From: DAOTTI01 sp034437795
GTDB taxonomy: Bacteria > Chloroflexota > UBA11872 > UBA12225
NCBI GenBank assembly: GCA_034437795.1
Contig: DAOTTI010000086.1
Coordinates: 1-18,210, forward strand
DNA: 18,210 nt
Reading direction: 5' to 3'
The notes beneath the pieces are model-generated. The model was not told the origin of the DNA and searched no databases. It was given only the letters and a program-made list of their open reading frames with translations. Position numbers and translations under genes: made by a program. Of this stretch, positions 1 through 8,024 are shown piece after piece (the first letter of the stretch is position 1; each line of letters opens with the position of its first letter).

Positions 1-382
1 GGCGCCGGCCGGCGACCAGCAGGCGCAGGTACGTCGTGGCCGATGTCCCCAGGCGGGCCATACGTCCCAGCGGGCGCACCACCACGCGCTCCATGCCTGC
101 GTCGATGCCACGCTCCACCCGCTGCACGCCCGTGGCTGTGCGGCGAACCAGGCCGATGGCGCGATCGCCGAACCGTCCCACCGCCCAGGCGCTAGCGAGG
201 TAGACGGCCGCCCAGATGGCAGCCATGACCAGCGAGACGATAGCCAGCAGGATGATCCCCACATCACGCAGGGCGCCTAGGGCGCCGGTGGCCCCCACAC
301 GCGCGGCCCCGGCGCCGGCGGCGCAGGAGCCGAGCCAGACGATGAGCACGATGAGGCCCACGCGGACCAGCAGCTGCCTCAC
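1..382 (-). CDS. Hypothetical membrane protein (3' end beyond left edge)
   Basis: Third gene of a minus-strand trio, open for 127 codons to the window edge with no stop. The GTG start at 382-380 overlaps the TGA of the YtxH-like gene by four bases (GTGA), which supports translational coupling and fixes the start. Residues 4-26 form a hydrophobic segment ending in LGSC, weakly like a lipobox. Residues 41-68 form a second hydrophobic helix, followed by a basic soluble part. Residues 39-51 (RDVGIILLAIVSL) and a later VRRT...VVVRPLGRMARL stretch resemble matching positions of the first gene of the trio, so the two are probably paralogues. No function is recognised. The reading frame is well supported; the role is unknown. 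Confidence 0.6.
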   Translation of the reverse strand, partial: MRQLLVRVGLIVLIVWLGSCAAGAGAARVGATGALGALRDVGIILLAIVSLVMAAIWAAVYLASAWAVGRFGDRAIGLVRRTATGVQRVERGIDAGMERVVVRPLGRMARLGTSATTYLRLLVAGRR

Positions 383-657
383 GAGGTGGTGCCCTCCCGC
401 GGCGAGACGTAGACCCCGCTGGTCGTGGGAACCTGGCCGGCACCGCTGGCGTCGCGTAGCGCCAGGTACCGCGTCAGGATCTCGGCCTCGGCGCGCTGGC
501 CGGCTTCCCGCGCGTCCCGCTTTGCCTGCTCCAGGTGCTCCCGCAGGGCGGCGAGCAGGGCCGCGCCGCTGGTCGGGGCCGTGAGCAGGGCGCCGGCGGC
601 GCCCAGCAGGCAGCCGGCGACGAAGCCGGCGGTGAACCAGGGGTGGCGGGGGTTCAT
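379..657 (-). CDS. YtxH-like small membrane protein
   Basis: A 92-aa protein. Residues 7-28 (FTAGFVAGCLLGAAGALLTA) form a glycine/alanine-rich membrane segment followed by APTSG. A charged helical part rich in Lys, Arg, Asp and Glu follows at about 32-65, and the tail is loose. This layout is typical of the YtxH/gas-vesicle-like family, which is small, membrane-anchored and of unclear role, often stress-linked. The ATG at 657-655 overlaps the upstream TGA as ATGA. The downstream gene starts inside this gene's stop as GTGA, so the three genes form one transcription unit. An upstream in-frame extension to 951 exists but lies inside the preceding gene in another frame and is not family-like. Confidence 0.7.
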   Translation of the reverse strand: MNPRHPWFTAGFVAGCLLGAAGALLTAPTSGAALLAALREHLEQAKRDAREAGQRAEAEILTRYLALRDASGAGQVPTTSGVYVSPREGTTS

Positions 658-956
658 CTGGTCCGCCCCCCGCGACCAATGGTGAGCAGGCTGCGGATCA
701 GGGTCTGCAGCGCCACGGCCAAGGCGGCGGCTCGCGCCAGGGGCCCCACGATCACGTCGCCGACCACGGTACTCGTGCCGCGGACGGTGTCGCTGGTCCG
801 GCGCACCGACTGGAGGATGGGATCGACCTCCGCTTTGAGGCCCTTGACCAGACGCCACAGCCGCCAGCCGAGGATGATGAGCAGAATGTTCGCCGCGAGC
901 GAAACGAGCGCCACTACGATAATGATCACGTCGCGCGTCGCCCCAAGCCAATCCAC
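654..956 (-). CDS. DUF948-like small membrane protein
   Basis: A 100-aa protein starting at GTG 956-954, chosen because a perfect AGGAGG lies seven bases upstream. The longer frame to 1085 has no such site. One strong hydrophobic helix lies at about residues 10-34 (VIIIVVALVSLAANILLIIL). An amphipathic region follows with evenly spaced V, L, T and S residues (VDPILQSVRRTSDTVRGTSTVVGDV), which suggests a coiled coil or membrane-parallel helix as in DUF948-type proteins. Function is unknown. It is first in the three-gene operon and looks paralogous to the third gene. Confidence 0.65.
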   Translation of the reverse strand: MDWLGATRDVIIIVVALVSLAANILLIILGWRLWRLVKGLKAEVDPILQSVRRTSDTVRGTSTVVGDVIVGPLARAAALAVALQTLIRSLLTIGRGGRTR

Positions 957-1361
957 GCCGGCACCTCCTAACGGCCCAGGGGGCACCGGGGCTGGCCCCG
1001 ATCGTGCCGCCGCTGGGCAGTCGCTACCACCGTATGGTTCCACATCCAGCCGGCACGCCACCACAGCCGGCCGGTAGGCAGCCATCCGGACTGCCCGCAG
1101 GAACCTGTGGCCAGACGTCGTGCCAAACGTGCCAAATACGCGCTCAACTTTCGGATCCGCTGCTTACACCGCCATGCGCCGGCCGGCGCCGCCGGGACCG
1201 CCGGGGAGGGTGGCAGGGCACGGCTGGACGGCCGGGTGCTTCATCAACTTTCGTGCCAGAGCACCAATCGGCTAACCTCTGTATGCTCTGTATTGCTCTC
1301 ACCTGCTGTGAATGGCCGGCCCGTCCGGACACGTCTCACGCGCGGGCCCGATGATCGACCG
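957..1361. other. Divergent intergenic region with short direct repeats
   Basis: This 405-bp spacer separates the minus-strand trio from the plus-strand FHA operon and should hold both promoters. CGTGCCAAA occurs twice in perfect tandem at 1119-1127 and 1128-1136. A near copy, CGTGCCAGA, lies at 1252-1260. TCAACTTTCG occurs at 1144-1153 and again exactly 100 bp later at 1244-1253. A TATGCT hexamer at 1282-1287 could be a plus-strand -10 box, but no good -35 is visible. An open frame crosses the spacer into fhaA but does not look like protein. No RNA gene is seen. Confidence 0.4.
964..969 (-). promoter_or_regulatory. Strong Shine-Dalgarno that sets the 956 start
   Basis: On the minus strand a perfect AGGAGG lies seven bases before the GTG codon at 956-954. 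It decides the start of the first gene in the small membrane-protein operon and shows that this organism uses canonical ribosome binding sites for some genes. Confidence 0.7.
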
Positions 1362-2132
1362 ATGAAGGCGCTGGCACAGTTTGAGGCTTTCCTGGAGAGC
1401 CTGGTCGAGGGATCGCTGCGCCGGCTCTTTCGCGGGCGCTTGGAGCCGGTCGACCTGGCGCGCCGCGTGGGGCGCGTCATGGACGACCACCGGCGCGTCA
1501 CCTGGGGCCGGCCCCTGGTCCCCAATCAGTACCACATCACACTGGCCCCCGCCGATTTCGAGGAGGTGCGAGGCTTTGTCGGCTCGCTCTGCCGCGAGCT
1601 GGAGAAGTTCGTGACGGAGCGGGCGGCGGAGCGAGGCTATGACCTCCCCGCGCCGGCGTCGGTCACCATTACGCCCGACGAGACGCTGGCCGCGGGGACG
1701 TTCCAGGTGCGCGCCGCCCTGGTCGATGCCGGCGGAATAGCCGGCCAGGGCGAGGCGGAGACGCCGGACGTGGCCGACTTCGGCCAGACCCGCCCCATGC
1801 CCCCGCTCGCCATGCCGGTCGGCCCCACCGGGTTCGAGGCGTTTTATCTGGTCGGCGAGATCGGCGGGCGGCGCCTGGCCTGGCCCATTACCGGTCCGCG
1901 GGTGAGCATCGGCCGCGGCCTGGACAACGACATCGTGCTGGAGGACGCTAGCGTCTCCCGCCACCACGCGGAGATCTCGCGTGAGGGGGCGCGCCTGGAG
2001 GTGCGCGACCTCGGCAGCACCAACGGCACCTGGGTCAACGCCGCGCGCGTCCACGCCGCGGCCATTCATCCAGGCGATCAGCTGGCGTTCGGCGCAGTGC
2101 ACCTGGAGGTGGCGCGCCGCCCCGTGGAGTGA
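1362..2132 (+). CDS. fhaA: FhaA-like protein: DUF3662 plus FHA domain
   Basis: A 256-aa protein. Residues 1-120 match the DUF3662/FhaA N-terminal domain (start MKALAQFEAFLESLVEGSLR, then RLEPVDLARRVGRVM and VPNQYHITLAPADF). A linker follows, then a C-terminal FHA domain at about 160-252 with the expected phosphothreonine-binding residues: GR at 184-185, SRHH at 199-202 and STNGTWVN at 219-226. In actinobacteria FhaA reads phosphorylation by PknA/PknB and links it to wall synthesis. The ATG at 1362 is preferred because the family begins here; the open frame to 1107 adds 85 unrelated residues. No strong Shine-Dalgarno is visible. It is first of four co-directional envelope genes. Confidence 0.88.
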   Translation: MKALAQFEAFLESLVEGSLRRLFRGRLEPVDLARRVGRVMDDHRRVTWGRPLVPNQYHITLAPADFEEVRGFVGSLCRELEKFVTERAAERGYDLPAPASVTITPDETLAAGTFQVRAALVDAGGIAGQGEAETPDVADFGQTRPMPPLAMPVGPTGFEAFYLVGEIGGRRLAWPITGPRVSIGRGLDNDIVLEDASVSRHHAEISREGARLEVRDLGSTNGTWVNAARVHAAAIHPGDQLAFGAVHLEVARRPVE

Positions 2133-2157
2133 GGCGCCCTGGTGGTCGCAGCGCAGC

Positions 2158-2616
2158 ATGGCCGTCATCACTCCCACTGACCTCGCCGTTCTGGGCCTGC
2201 GCTTGCTCTTCGCCCTGCTGCTCTATGTGCTGGTCGTGGCCGTGCTGCGCGCGCTCCAGGCCGACCTGCGGCAGACGACGCCGGCCACCGGCCATGCGCG
2301 CGGGGAGGCCAACGCCCGCCTGGTCCTGCTGGAGGCGGCGCCGGTCGACGGGCCGCCGGGGCGCGTGGTCCACCTCAACGGCGAGACCACCATTGGCCGG
2401 CGCCCAACGTGCCAGGTCGTGCTGCGCGACGATGCGGTCTCGGGGCGCCATGCGCGTATCCGGCGCCGCGGCCGGCACTGGCAGGTGGAGGACCTGGGCA
2501 GCACCAATGGCACGTTCGTGAACGGCGCGCGGGTGACCGGCGCCTGCCCGCTCCGCGCGGGGGACGTGCTGGCGGTTGGCCTGAGCCGCTGGCAGTTCGA
2601 CGTGGAGGGGACGTGA
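2158..2616 (+). CDS. fhaB: FhaB-like membrane-anchored FHA protein
   Basis: A 152-aa protein, close to the size of mycobacterial FhaB. An N-terminal transmembrane helix at about 10-31 (AVLGLRLLFALLLYVLVVAV) is followed by a short linker and a cytoplasmic FHA domain at about 54-150. FHA signature residues are intact: GRRPTC from 80, SGRHARI from 95 and STNGTFVNG from 115. It should bind phosphothreonine peptides at the inner face of the membrane. In mycobacteria FhaB/FipA works with the division machinery. It starts 25 bp after fhaA, and its TGA shares one base with the ATG of the SEDS gene, which indicates coupled translation. Confidence 0.87.
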   Translation: MAVITPTDLAVLGLRLLFALLLYVLVVAVLRALQADLRQTTPATGHARGEANARLVLLEAAPVDGPPGRVVHLNGETTIGRRPTCQVVLRDDAVSGRHARIRRRGRHWQVEDLGSTNGTFVNGARVTGACPLRAGDVLAVGLSRWQFDVEGT

Positions 2617-3899
2617 TGGCCTGGCGGTGGCGCGAGCTCGGGCTGGTGGCGCTCGTCTGCCTCGTGGGGCTCTGCGGGGCGCTGATGCTCTCGCTGGTCT
2701 GGAACCGGCCAATCACCGATCCGCGGCTCCGGCCGCTGTACGCCTTCCTGCTCCTGTTCCTGGCCGGGCACGCCGTGCTCAGCGGGGCGCGCTTCCGTGG
2801 CGACCAGGTGCTGATCCCCCTGGCCGGAGGCCTCACCGTCCTCGGCCTGCTACTGGTGACCCGCCTCACGCCGGGCCTGGCGCCCCGCCAGGCCACCTGG
2901 GCCGCGCTCGGTACCGGCGCCATGCTGGCCGTCGCCCTGGGGCCGTGGGAGTGCCGCCTCCTGGAGCGCTACAAGTACACCAGCGCCGCCGTGGGCATGG
3001 CGCTGGTGGCGCTGACGCTGCTGTTCGGCATCGATCCGAACGCCAGCGGGGCGCGTCTGTGGCTGGGGACGCGGGCGCTCTCCTTCCAGCCATCTGAGAT
3101 CCTGAAGGTGCTCCTGGTCATCTTCCTCGCGGGCTACCTGGTGGATAAGCGGGAGCTATTGACCAGCAGCGTGGTCCGCTGGGGGCCGCTCCGGCTGCCG
3201 CCGCTACCATACCTGGCGCCCTTGCTCGCCATGTGGGGGGTCTCGCTGGCCCTCCTGGTGGGGCAACGCGACCTGGGCGCCGCCATCCTCTTCTTCGCCG
3301 TCTTCCTGGTCATGCTCTACGTCGCCATCGGCCGCGCGTGGTACGTCGTCGGCGGCATGGGCCTGTTCCTGGCGGGGGCCGCCGCCTGCTATGCCTTGTT
3401 TGCGCACGTGCGGGTGCGGGTCGAGCTGTGGCTCAATCCCTGGGTCGATCCCCTGGACCGCTCCTACCAGATCGCGCAGGCACTCTATGCCCTGGCCAGC
3501 GGCGGCCTGCTCGGGACGGGGCTGGGCCAGGGCTACCCGCTCTACGTGCCAGCCGCCCACACCGACTTTCCCTACGTGGCGCTATCCGAGGAGGCCGGCC
3601 TGGCAGGGGCGCTGGCCGTGCTGCTGCTCTACGCCGCGCTCGTCACGCGCGGCCTGCAGGTGGCGCTGCGCTCGTCGCAGCCGTTCAACCAGCTGCTGGC
3701 GACCGGTCTGACGTCGGTGCTGGCCATCCAGACCATGGTCATCGTAGGCGGGAACTTGAAGCTCATTCCGCTCACAGGGGTGACCCTCCCCTTCGTCTCC
3801 TACGGCGGGTCGTCCCTGGTGGCCAACTTTCTGATCCTGGGTGTGCTGCTCCGCCTGTCCCATGAGGCGGCGCGCGGGGGTGCGCGCGGGGCAGGGTGA
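2616..3899 (+). CDS. ftsW: SEDS peptidoglycan polymerase (FtsW/RodA/SpoVE family)
   Basis: A 427-aa polytopic membrane protein with about ten hydrophobic segments. SEDS landmarks are present: SGARLWLG at about 144-151, FQPSEILK at 157-164, QRDLGAA at 217-223 (D219 aligns with the catalytic Asp of RodA), HTDFPYVALSEEAGL at 315-329 and PFVSYGGSS at 392-400. The family polymerises lipid II into glycan strands with a class B PBP, which is the next gene. The ATG at 2616 overlaps the fhaB stop by one base, and GGAGGGG sits five bases upstream. Sequence alone does not separate FtsW (division) from RodA (elongation); the analogous actinobacterial cluster carries rodA. Confidence 0.9.
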   Translation: MAWRWRELGLVALVCLVGLCGALMLSLVWNRPITDPRLRPLYAFLLLFLAGHAVLSGARFRGDQVLIPLAGGLTVLGLLLVTRLTPGLAPRQATWAALGTGAMLAVALGPWECRLLERYKYTSAAVGMALVALTLLFGIDPNASGARLWLGTRALSFQPSEILKVLLVIFLAGYLVDKRELLTSSVVRWGPLRLPPLPYLAPLLAMWGVSLALLVGQRDLGAAILFFAVFLVMLYVAIGRAWYVVGGMGLFLAGAAACYALFAHVRVRVELWLNPWVDPLDRSYQIAQALYALASGGLLGTGLGQGYPLYVPAAHTDFPYVALSEEAGLAGALAVLLLYAALVTRGLQVALRSSQPFNQLLATGLTSVLAIQTMVIVGGNLKLIPLTGVTLPFVSYGGSSLVANFLILGVLLRLSHEAARGGARGAG

Positions 3900-5299
3900 C
3901 CGGCACGATGGAACGGTACATCCGGCGGGTCGGAAACGCCTTTTTGCTGGGCTTCGCCTTGTTGGCACTTGGCGCCGGCTACTGGCAGGTCGTGCGGGGC
4001 CCAGCGCTGGCCGCCGCCCCCGGCAACCCGCGCGTGATCGAAGAGGTCCGGCGCACCGTGCGGGGCCGCATCCTGGACCGTACCGGCCAGGTGGTCGTGG
4101 AGACGGTGGCCGGCGAGCGCCGCGCCACCAGGCCGAACCTGGCGCACGCCACCGGCTACTACTCGCTCCGCTATGGCCGTACGGGCGTGGAGCGCGCCTA
4201 TGACGCGGAGCTGGCGGGGCGCCGGGGCGTCCCCCCGCTGATGGACCTCCTGCGCCAGCTAACGGGGGCGCCGCGGGTCGGCGCCGACGTGGTGCTCACC
4301 ATCGATAGCCGCCTGCAAGACGTGGCCGATCAGGCCCTGGGCGACGCGCGGGGGGCGGTGGTCCTGATGGACGTGCGCACGGGGGCCCTCCTGGTGGCCC
4401 TGAGTAAGCCGTACTTCGATCCGTCCAGGGTGGAGGAAGACTGGCCGCAGCTCTCGCGGGACGACGCCCGCCCGCTATACAACCGTGTCAGTCAGGGCCT
4501 CTACGTGCCTGGCAGCACCTTCAAGGCGGTGACGGCGGTGGCCGCCATCGATTCCGGCCTGATGCAGCCGTCCACGCGGGTCGCCGATCCCACGGGGGAG
4601 GTGACCATCAGCGGTTTTCGCATCACCGACGCCGAGCGCCCGCCGCGACCGGAGTTCGACTTCGCCCACGCCTTCGCCTGGTCGTCGAACGTGGTCTTTG
4701 CCCAGGTGGGCCTGCAGCTAGGGGAGGCGCGCCTGCGGGAGTACGCCGCGCGCTTCGGGATGGGCGCCAGCCTGCCCTTCGAGCTCGAGACCAGCCCGAC
4801 GATCCTCTCCCGCACCGCTCCCATGTCCCCCGTGCTCCTGGCGTCCACCGCCTTCGGACAGGGTGAGCTATTGATGTCTCCGTTGCAGATGGCGCTCGTG
4901 GCGGCGGCGATCGCCCGTGACGGAGAGGTGCCTCGCCCCTACGTCGCTGCGGAGGTGCGCCGGCCGGATGGCGTCCTGCTCCGCCGGACGGAGCCGGCGA
5001 CGCTGGGTCGGGCGATGGCCCCCGGCACGGCGGCCGCCCTGCGCGCGATGATGGCCCTGTCGGTGGAGGAAGGCTTCGCCCGCCGCGCGGCCATTCCCCG
5101 CGTTCGCGTGGGCGGGAAGACGGGGACGGCGCAGAGCGTCCCCGGCATGCCGGACCACTCCTGGTTCATCGGCATCGCGCCGGTGGATCGGCCCCGCCTG
5201 GCGATTGCCGTCCTGATGGAGTTCAGCGGCTGGGGGTCGCTCGAGGCGGCGCCGGTGGCGCGCCAGGTGCTTGAGCGGGCCCTGGCCGTGGTCCAGTAG
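3896..5299 (+). CDS. pbpA: Class B penicillin-binding protein (PbpA/FtsI-like transpeptidase)
   Basis: A 467-aa protein with one N-terminal signal anchor (about 12-35), a short pedestal domain starting around VRGRILDRTGQVV, and a transpeptidase domain. All three active-site motifs are present: S207-TFK (catalytic serine in GSTFK), SSN at 263-265 and KTG at 408-410 in GGKTGTAQ. It crosslinks peptidoglycan outside the membrane together with the SEDS polymerase upstream. The GTG start at 3896 overlaps the ftsW stop as GTGA. An ATG at 3908, with AGGGTG nine bases upstream, is an equally plausible start. The length is close to mycobacterial PbpA, so this is a compact type without PASTA domains. 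Confidence 0.92.
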   Translation: MTGTMERYIRRVGNAFLLGFALLALGAGYWQVVRGPALAAAPGNPRVIEEVRRTVRGRILDRTGQVVVETVAGERRATRPNLAHATGYYSLRYGRTGVERAYDAELAGRRGVPPLMDLLRQLTGAPRVGADVVLTIDSRLQDVADQALGDARGAVVLMDVRTGALLVALSKPYFDPSRVEEDWPQLSRDDARPLYNRVSQGLYVPGSTFKAVTAVAAIDSGLMQPSTRVADPTGEVTISGFRITDAERPPRPEFDFAHAFAWSSNVVFAQVGLQLGEARLREYAARFGMGASLPFELETSPTILSRTAPMSPVLLASTAFGQGELLMSPLQMALVAAAIARDGEVPRPYVAAEVRRPDGVLLRRTEPATLGRAMAPGTAAALRAMMALSVEEGFARRAAIPRVRVGGKTGTAQSVPGMPDHSWFIGIAPVDRPRLAIAVLMEFSGWGSLEAAPVARQVLERALAVVQ

Positions 5300-5306
5300 C
5301 GCCGGC

Positions 5307-7739
5307 TCAGTTTCGCCGGTCGCGCAGGAGCAGGAGCGGCATCTTCCAGCGTAGCTCCCGCCAGCCGGCCAGGATGCGCTCGCGATCGGCCTCGCTCAGC
5401 TCCTCGTGTCCGTACATGGCGCGGACGTAGGACGCGGCGATGTCCTCGGCGGCGCCGTTGGGCGGGCCCACCAGGTCCCGCAGGCGGAGCACCTTGAGCG
5501 CGCCATCTCGCTCCAGGGTCTGAGTGAGGCCGTTGGTCACCTCGCGCGCATACTCCAGCGGGGTCTGCGACGGCCGGCGCTGGAGGCCGAACAACGCGCC
5601 GTAGAGGGTCATCCGCCGGTAGATGCGCTGGACCAGGTCACGCGTGGAGAGCTGGCGGCTGCCAAGCGTCGTCACCAGCCAGTAGCCCAGCGCCACCACC
5701 AGCAGCACCAGCCCCAGCGGGACCAGCGCGCGGCGCCAGTTCCAGCGCGTCCCCGCGCTGTACGTTCCGATCACCGGCGTGGCGTCACGATCGCCCGGCA
5801 GGAGCCCAGCCAGATCGCCCAGGTCGCCATAGTCGGCGCACTCGCCGTACTCGTAGCAGTCGATCGAATCGCCGAAGGCCGCCGCCGTCGACTCTTCAGG
5901 GCGCACGATCGGCGGACGGTAGCCCGATGGCTCGAACTTGATCCAGCCGTAGTTGGGGAAGTAGACCTCCGGCCAGGAGTGGGCCTCCTCCTCTGTGACG
6001 ATGAACCGGTGCGTGTTGTTGTCGAACTTGCCCGCTACATAGCCGGTGGCCAGGCGCGCCGGGATACCCTGGAGGCGGAGCAGCACCACCATCGCCGTGG
6101 CGAAGTAGTCGCAGTAGCCCTGCTTCAGGTCGAACAGGAAGTAGTCGACGGCGTCCCGATCCGGCGGCGGGGGTTTGACGTCCAGCGTGTACGGGTAGCG
6201 GCGCAGGAACTGCTCCACCGCCACCACCTTGTCGTAGGTAGTCCGGCGCCCGCGCGTCAGGGTGTTGGAGAGGTCACGCACCCGCTGCGGCACGCCCGGA
6301 ACCTGGAGGTAGCGCTGCCGGACCCAGTCGGGCAGGTCAGTGGGGGCGTTCCGCAGGTCCTCAGCGCTGGCCATGCTGGAGCTGGCCTCGACCGTGTACT
6401 TGAGGGATGGGATGGCGGGCTTCTTGGCCCGCAGGGACGAGTAATCGGTGACGTTAGGATCGGCGTTGCGCGTCAGGATCTTGTACGGGATGCTGAGCTG
6501 CAGGGGCTCGTCCGGGGCGTAGATCAGGTCGCTCCGGCTCTGGTTGATCTCGAAGGTGGCCTTCGTCCGCTTACGCAGCACGAACCGCGCTGGCAGAACG
6601 GGCTGCTTCTCGCTCCGCGCGATGGGCAGCTTGTCCTGGGTCAGCCACTCGCGACCGGTCCAGGTGTCGTAGGTCGCGCCCCGCCAGTAATCCGGCTCGC
6701 TGGCCTCCACCTGCATCACCACGCGCTGGCTGAGGCGGACCGGCCCCGTGAGCACCAGGCGATCGCGTCCCGAGCCGCCCGCGGCCTGGGGGCTGTTCAC
6801 GCCGGAGAAGAGCCGGTTGGAGGCGTTCTCCACCTCGCTCCACTGCTCGCCCATGTAGTTCCAGAAGGCGTTGGAGAGCGGGTTGTCCCCGACCCGTGGC
6901 CCGAAGAAGGCCAGCACCGCCAGCAGGCAGATGACGACGAAGCTGCTCACCGTAATGTCGAAGAGCAGGCCGGACGGATAATCGACCGTCAGGCGCTCCC
7001 AGCGCTTCTGCAGTCTGGCCAGGTTGAGGCTGACGGCCAGGAGCAGCAGGGTAATGATGAAGATGGCGAACGGCCCCTGGGCCTGCCCGGTGTAGGTGAC
7101 GTTGGTGGTGAGGGCAATGGCGCTGGGCAGGGCGGCGACCACCACGTCGTGCAGCCGGAAGAGGCCCCAGCCGCCGAAGAACCCTTGCAGCCAGGCCACG
7201 TAGGCGATGAAGAGCAGGAAGATGGCGTTGTCGGTGCTGGCCCGCCCGCTGACACCGACCTGCGTCCAGACGCCGATCCGGCCGCCGAACTCCGCGGCGC
7301 TGGCACCCAGGTGCTGGAAGGCGGCCAGCAGGGGCGGCAGGCCGGCCGGCTGGCGGAGCCAGGCCAGCGTCCCCGCCAGGGTCTGCGCCAGCAGGCCGGG
7401 CATCTCCGCTGGAGCGGGCAGCAGCCGGCCGACGACGGTGAAGGCCACCGCCGCCCCCAGCAGCGCGCCGAGGGGCACCGCCACCCACCCCCGCAGGGGC
7501 GAGCGCGCCAGGAGCGTCCCAGCGGCGATGCCGGCCAGGGCCATGGGATAGAGCAGGCTGGTCCCTTCCACCCAGCGGGCCTGGTCAATCGACCAGACGG
7601 TGCTGAGCACCAGGGCCAACAGGAGCAGGACCGAGAGCCAGCCCTCTTCCAGGTCGAAGAAGGACCGCTCCCGTGCCACAGGCTCCGGTCGCTCGAACAG
7701 GCCGCTCAGGGACGAGGCCGGTGGGGCAGACGTTGCCAT
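5307..7739 (-). CDS. TgpA-type membrane transglutaminase-like protein
   Basis: About 810 aa. The order is a hydrophobic N-terminal half with several membrane helices (about 37-282, DUF3488/TgpA_N), an extracytoplasmic transglutaminase-like domain (about 340-610), one more helix (about 674-692) and a C-terminal DUF4129-like region. The core is clear: GYCDYFAT with Cys545 and HSWPEVYFP with His589. At the usual Asp position, 16 residues after His, the sequence has Glu605 (KFEPS). Such proteins are thought to act on envelope proteins, and the P. aeruginosa homologue is essential. The start is ATG 7739; a GTG six bases earlier is possible. A TACACT box lies nine bases upstream of the ATG. Its stop lies 7 bp from that of pbpA, in convergent orientation. 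Confidence 0.9.
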   Translation of the reverse strand: MATSAPPASSLSGLFERPEPVARERSFFDLEEGWLSVLLLLALVLSTVWSIDQARWVEGTSLLYPMALAGIAAGTLLARSPLRGWVAVPLGALLGAAVAFTVVGRLLPAPAEMPGLLAQTLAGTLAWLRQPAGLPPLLAAFQHLGASAAEFGGRIGVWTQVGVSGRASTDNAIFLLFIAYVAWLQGFFGGWGLFRLHDVVVAALPSAIALTTNVTYTGQAQGPFAIFIITLLLLAVSLNLARLQKRWERLTVDYPSGLLFDITVSSFVVICLLAVLAFFGPRVGDNPLSNAFWNYMGEQWSEVENASNRLFSGVNSPQAAGGSGRDRLVLTGPVRLSQRVVMQVEASEPDYWRGATYDTWTGREWLTQDKLPIARSEKQPVLPARFVLRKRTKATFEINQSRSDLIYAPDEPLQLSIPYKILTRNADPNVTDYSSLRAKKPAIPSLKYTVEASSSMASAEDLRNAPTDLPDWVRQRYLQVPGVPQRVRDLSNTLTRGRRTTYDKVVAVEQFLRRYPYTLDVKPPPPDRDAVDYFLFDLKQGYCDYFATAMVVLLRLQGIPARLATGYVAGKFDNNTHRFIVTEEEAHSWPEVYFPNYGWIKFEPSGYRPPIVRPEESTAAAFGDSIDCYEYGECADYGDLGDLAGLLPGDRDATPVIGTYSAGTRWNWRRALVPLGLVLLVVALGYWLVTTLGSRQLSTRDLVQRIYRRMTLYGALFGLQRRPSQTPLEYAREVTNGLTQTLERDGALKVLRLRDLVGPPNGAAEDIAASYVRAMYGHEELSEADRERILAGWRELRWKMPLLLLRDRRN

Positions 7740-7748
7740 TTGCACCTA

Positions 7749-7754
7749 AGTGTA
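7749..7754 (-). promoter_or_regulatory. -10 box TACACT for a near-leaderless tgpA-like transcript
   Basis: Minus-strand TACACT ends nine bases before the ATG at 7739. With normal -10 geometry, transcription would start two or three bases upstream of the start codon. No Shine-Dalgarno at workable spacing and no good -35 are visible. The box matches TANNNT, known upstream of leaderless genes in other phyla, and is identical to the one before the 98-aa membrane protein gene. Confidence 0.45.
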
Positions 7755-7840
7755 CGACGTGCGGGCGCCGGTCAGTTTGGCAGGCCCTGCCCGGCTCACC
7801 CGCGTTCCTCCCGTTGGCGATCAGTCCGTTGGCCATCAGT

Positions 7841-7960
7841 CCCCTCTCCCTCAGGAAGAAGGAGAGGGCTTGCTACTTGCTACTCGCCCCCTCTCCCAGA
7901 GGGAGAGGGCTTGGGTAAGGGCTCCGCTGATGGCTCATCCAGGCGAGGGCTCCGCTGGTG
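7841..7960. repeat. Intergenic palindromic repeat cluster 1
   Basis: Two hairpins lie in the 285-bp gap between the tgpA-like and DUF58 genes. The first pairs CCCTCTCC at 7842-7849 with GGAGAGGG at 7861-7868. The second is a perfect 9-bp stem, CCCTCTCCC at 7889-7897 and GGGAGAGGG at 7901-7909, with loop AGA. On the minus strand the cluster also holds GCGGAGCCCTTACCC (7913-7927) and a second GCGGAGCCCTC (7945-7955). These modules recur in other gaps of the window. Confidence 0.75.
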
Positions 7961-8024
7961 CGTTCGCGCCTGGCAGGATCGCCGGCCATCAAAGGACCGG
8001 TGGCGCCGATGTGCCAGCCCCGGC

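Noticed and set aside
1107..1361. An 85-residue N-terminal extension of the FhaA-like protein.
   Set aside because: The family starts at MKALAQFEAFLE. The extension is low-complexity and covers the divergent promoter region with its short repeats.
7841..7960. A possible CRISPR array suggested by regularly spaced CCCTCTCCC motifs.
   Set aside because: The repeats are short, unequally spaced and in both orientations, spacers are not uniform in length, and no cas gene is present.
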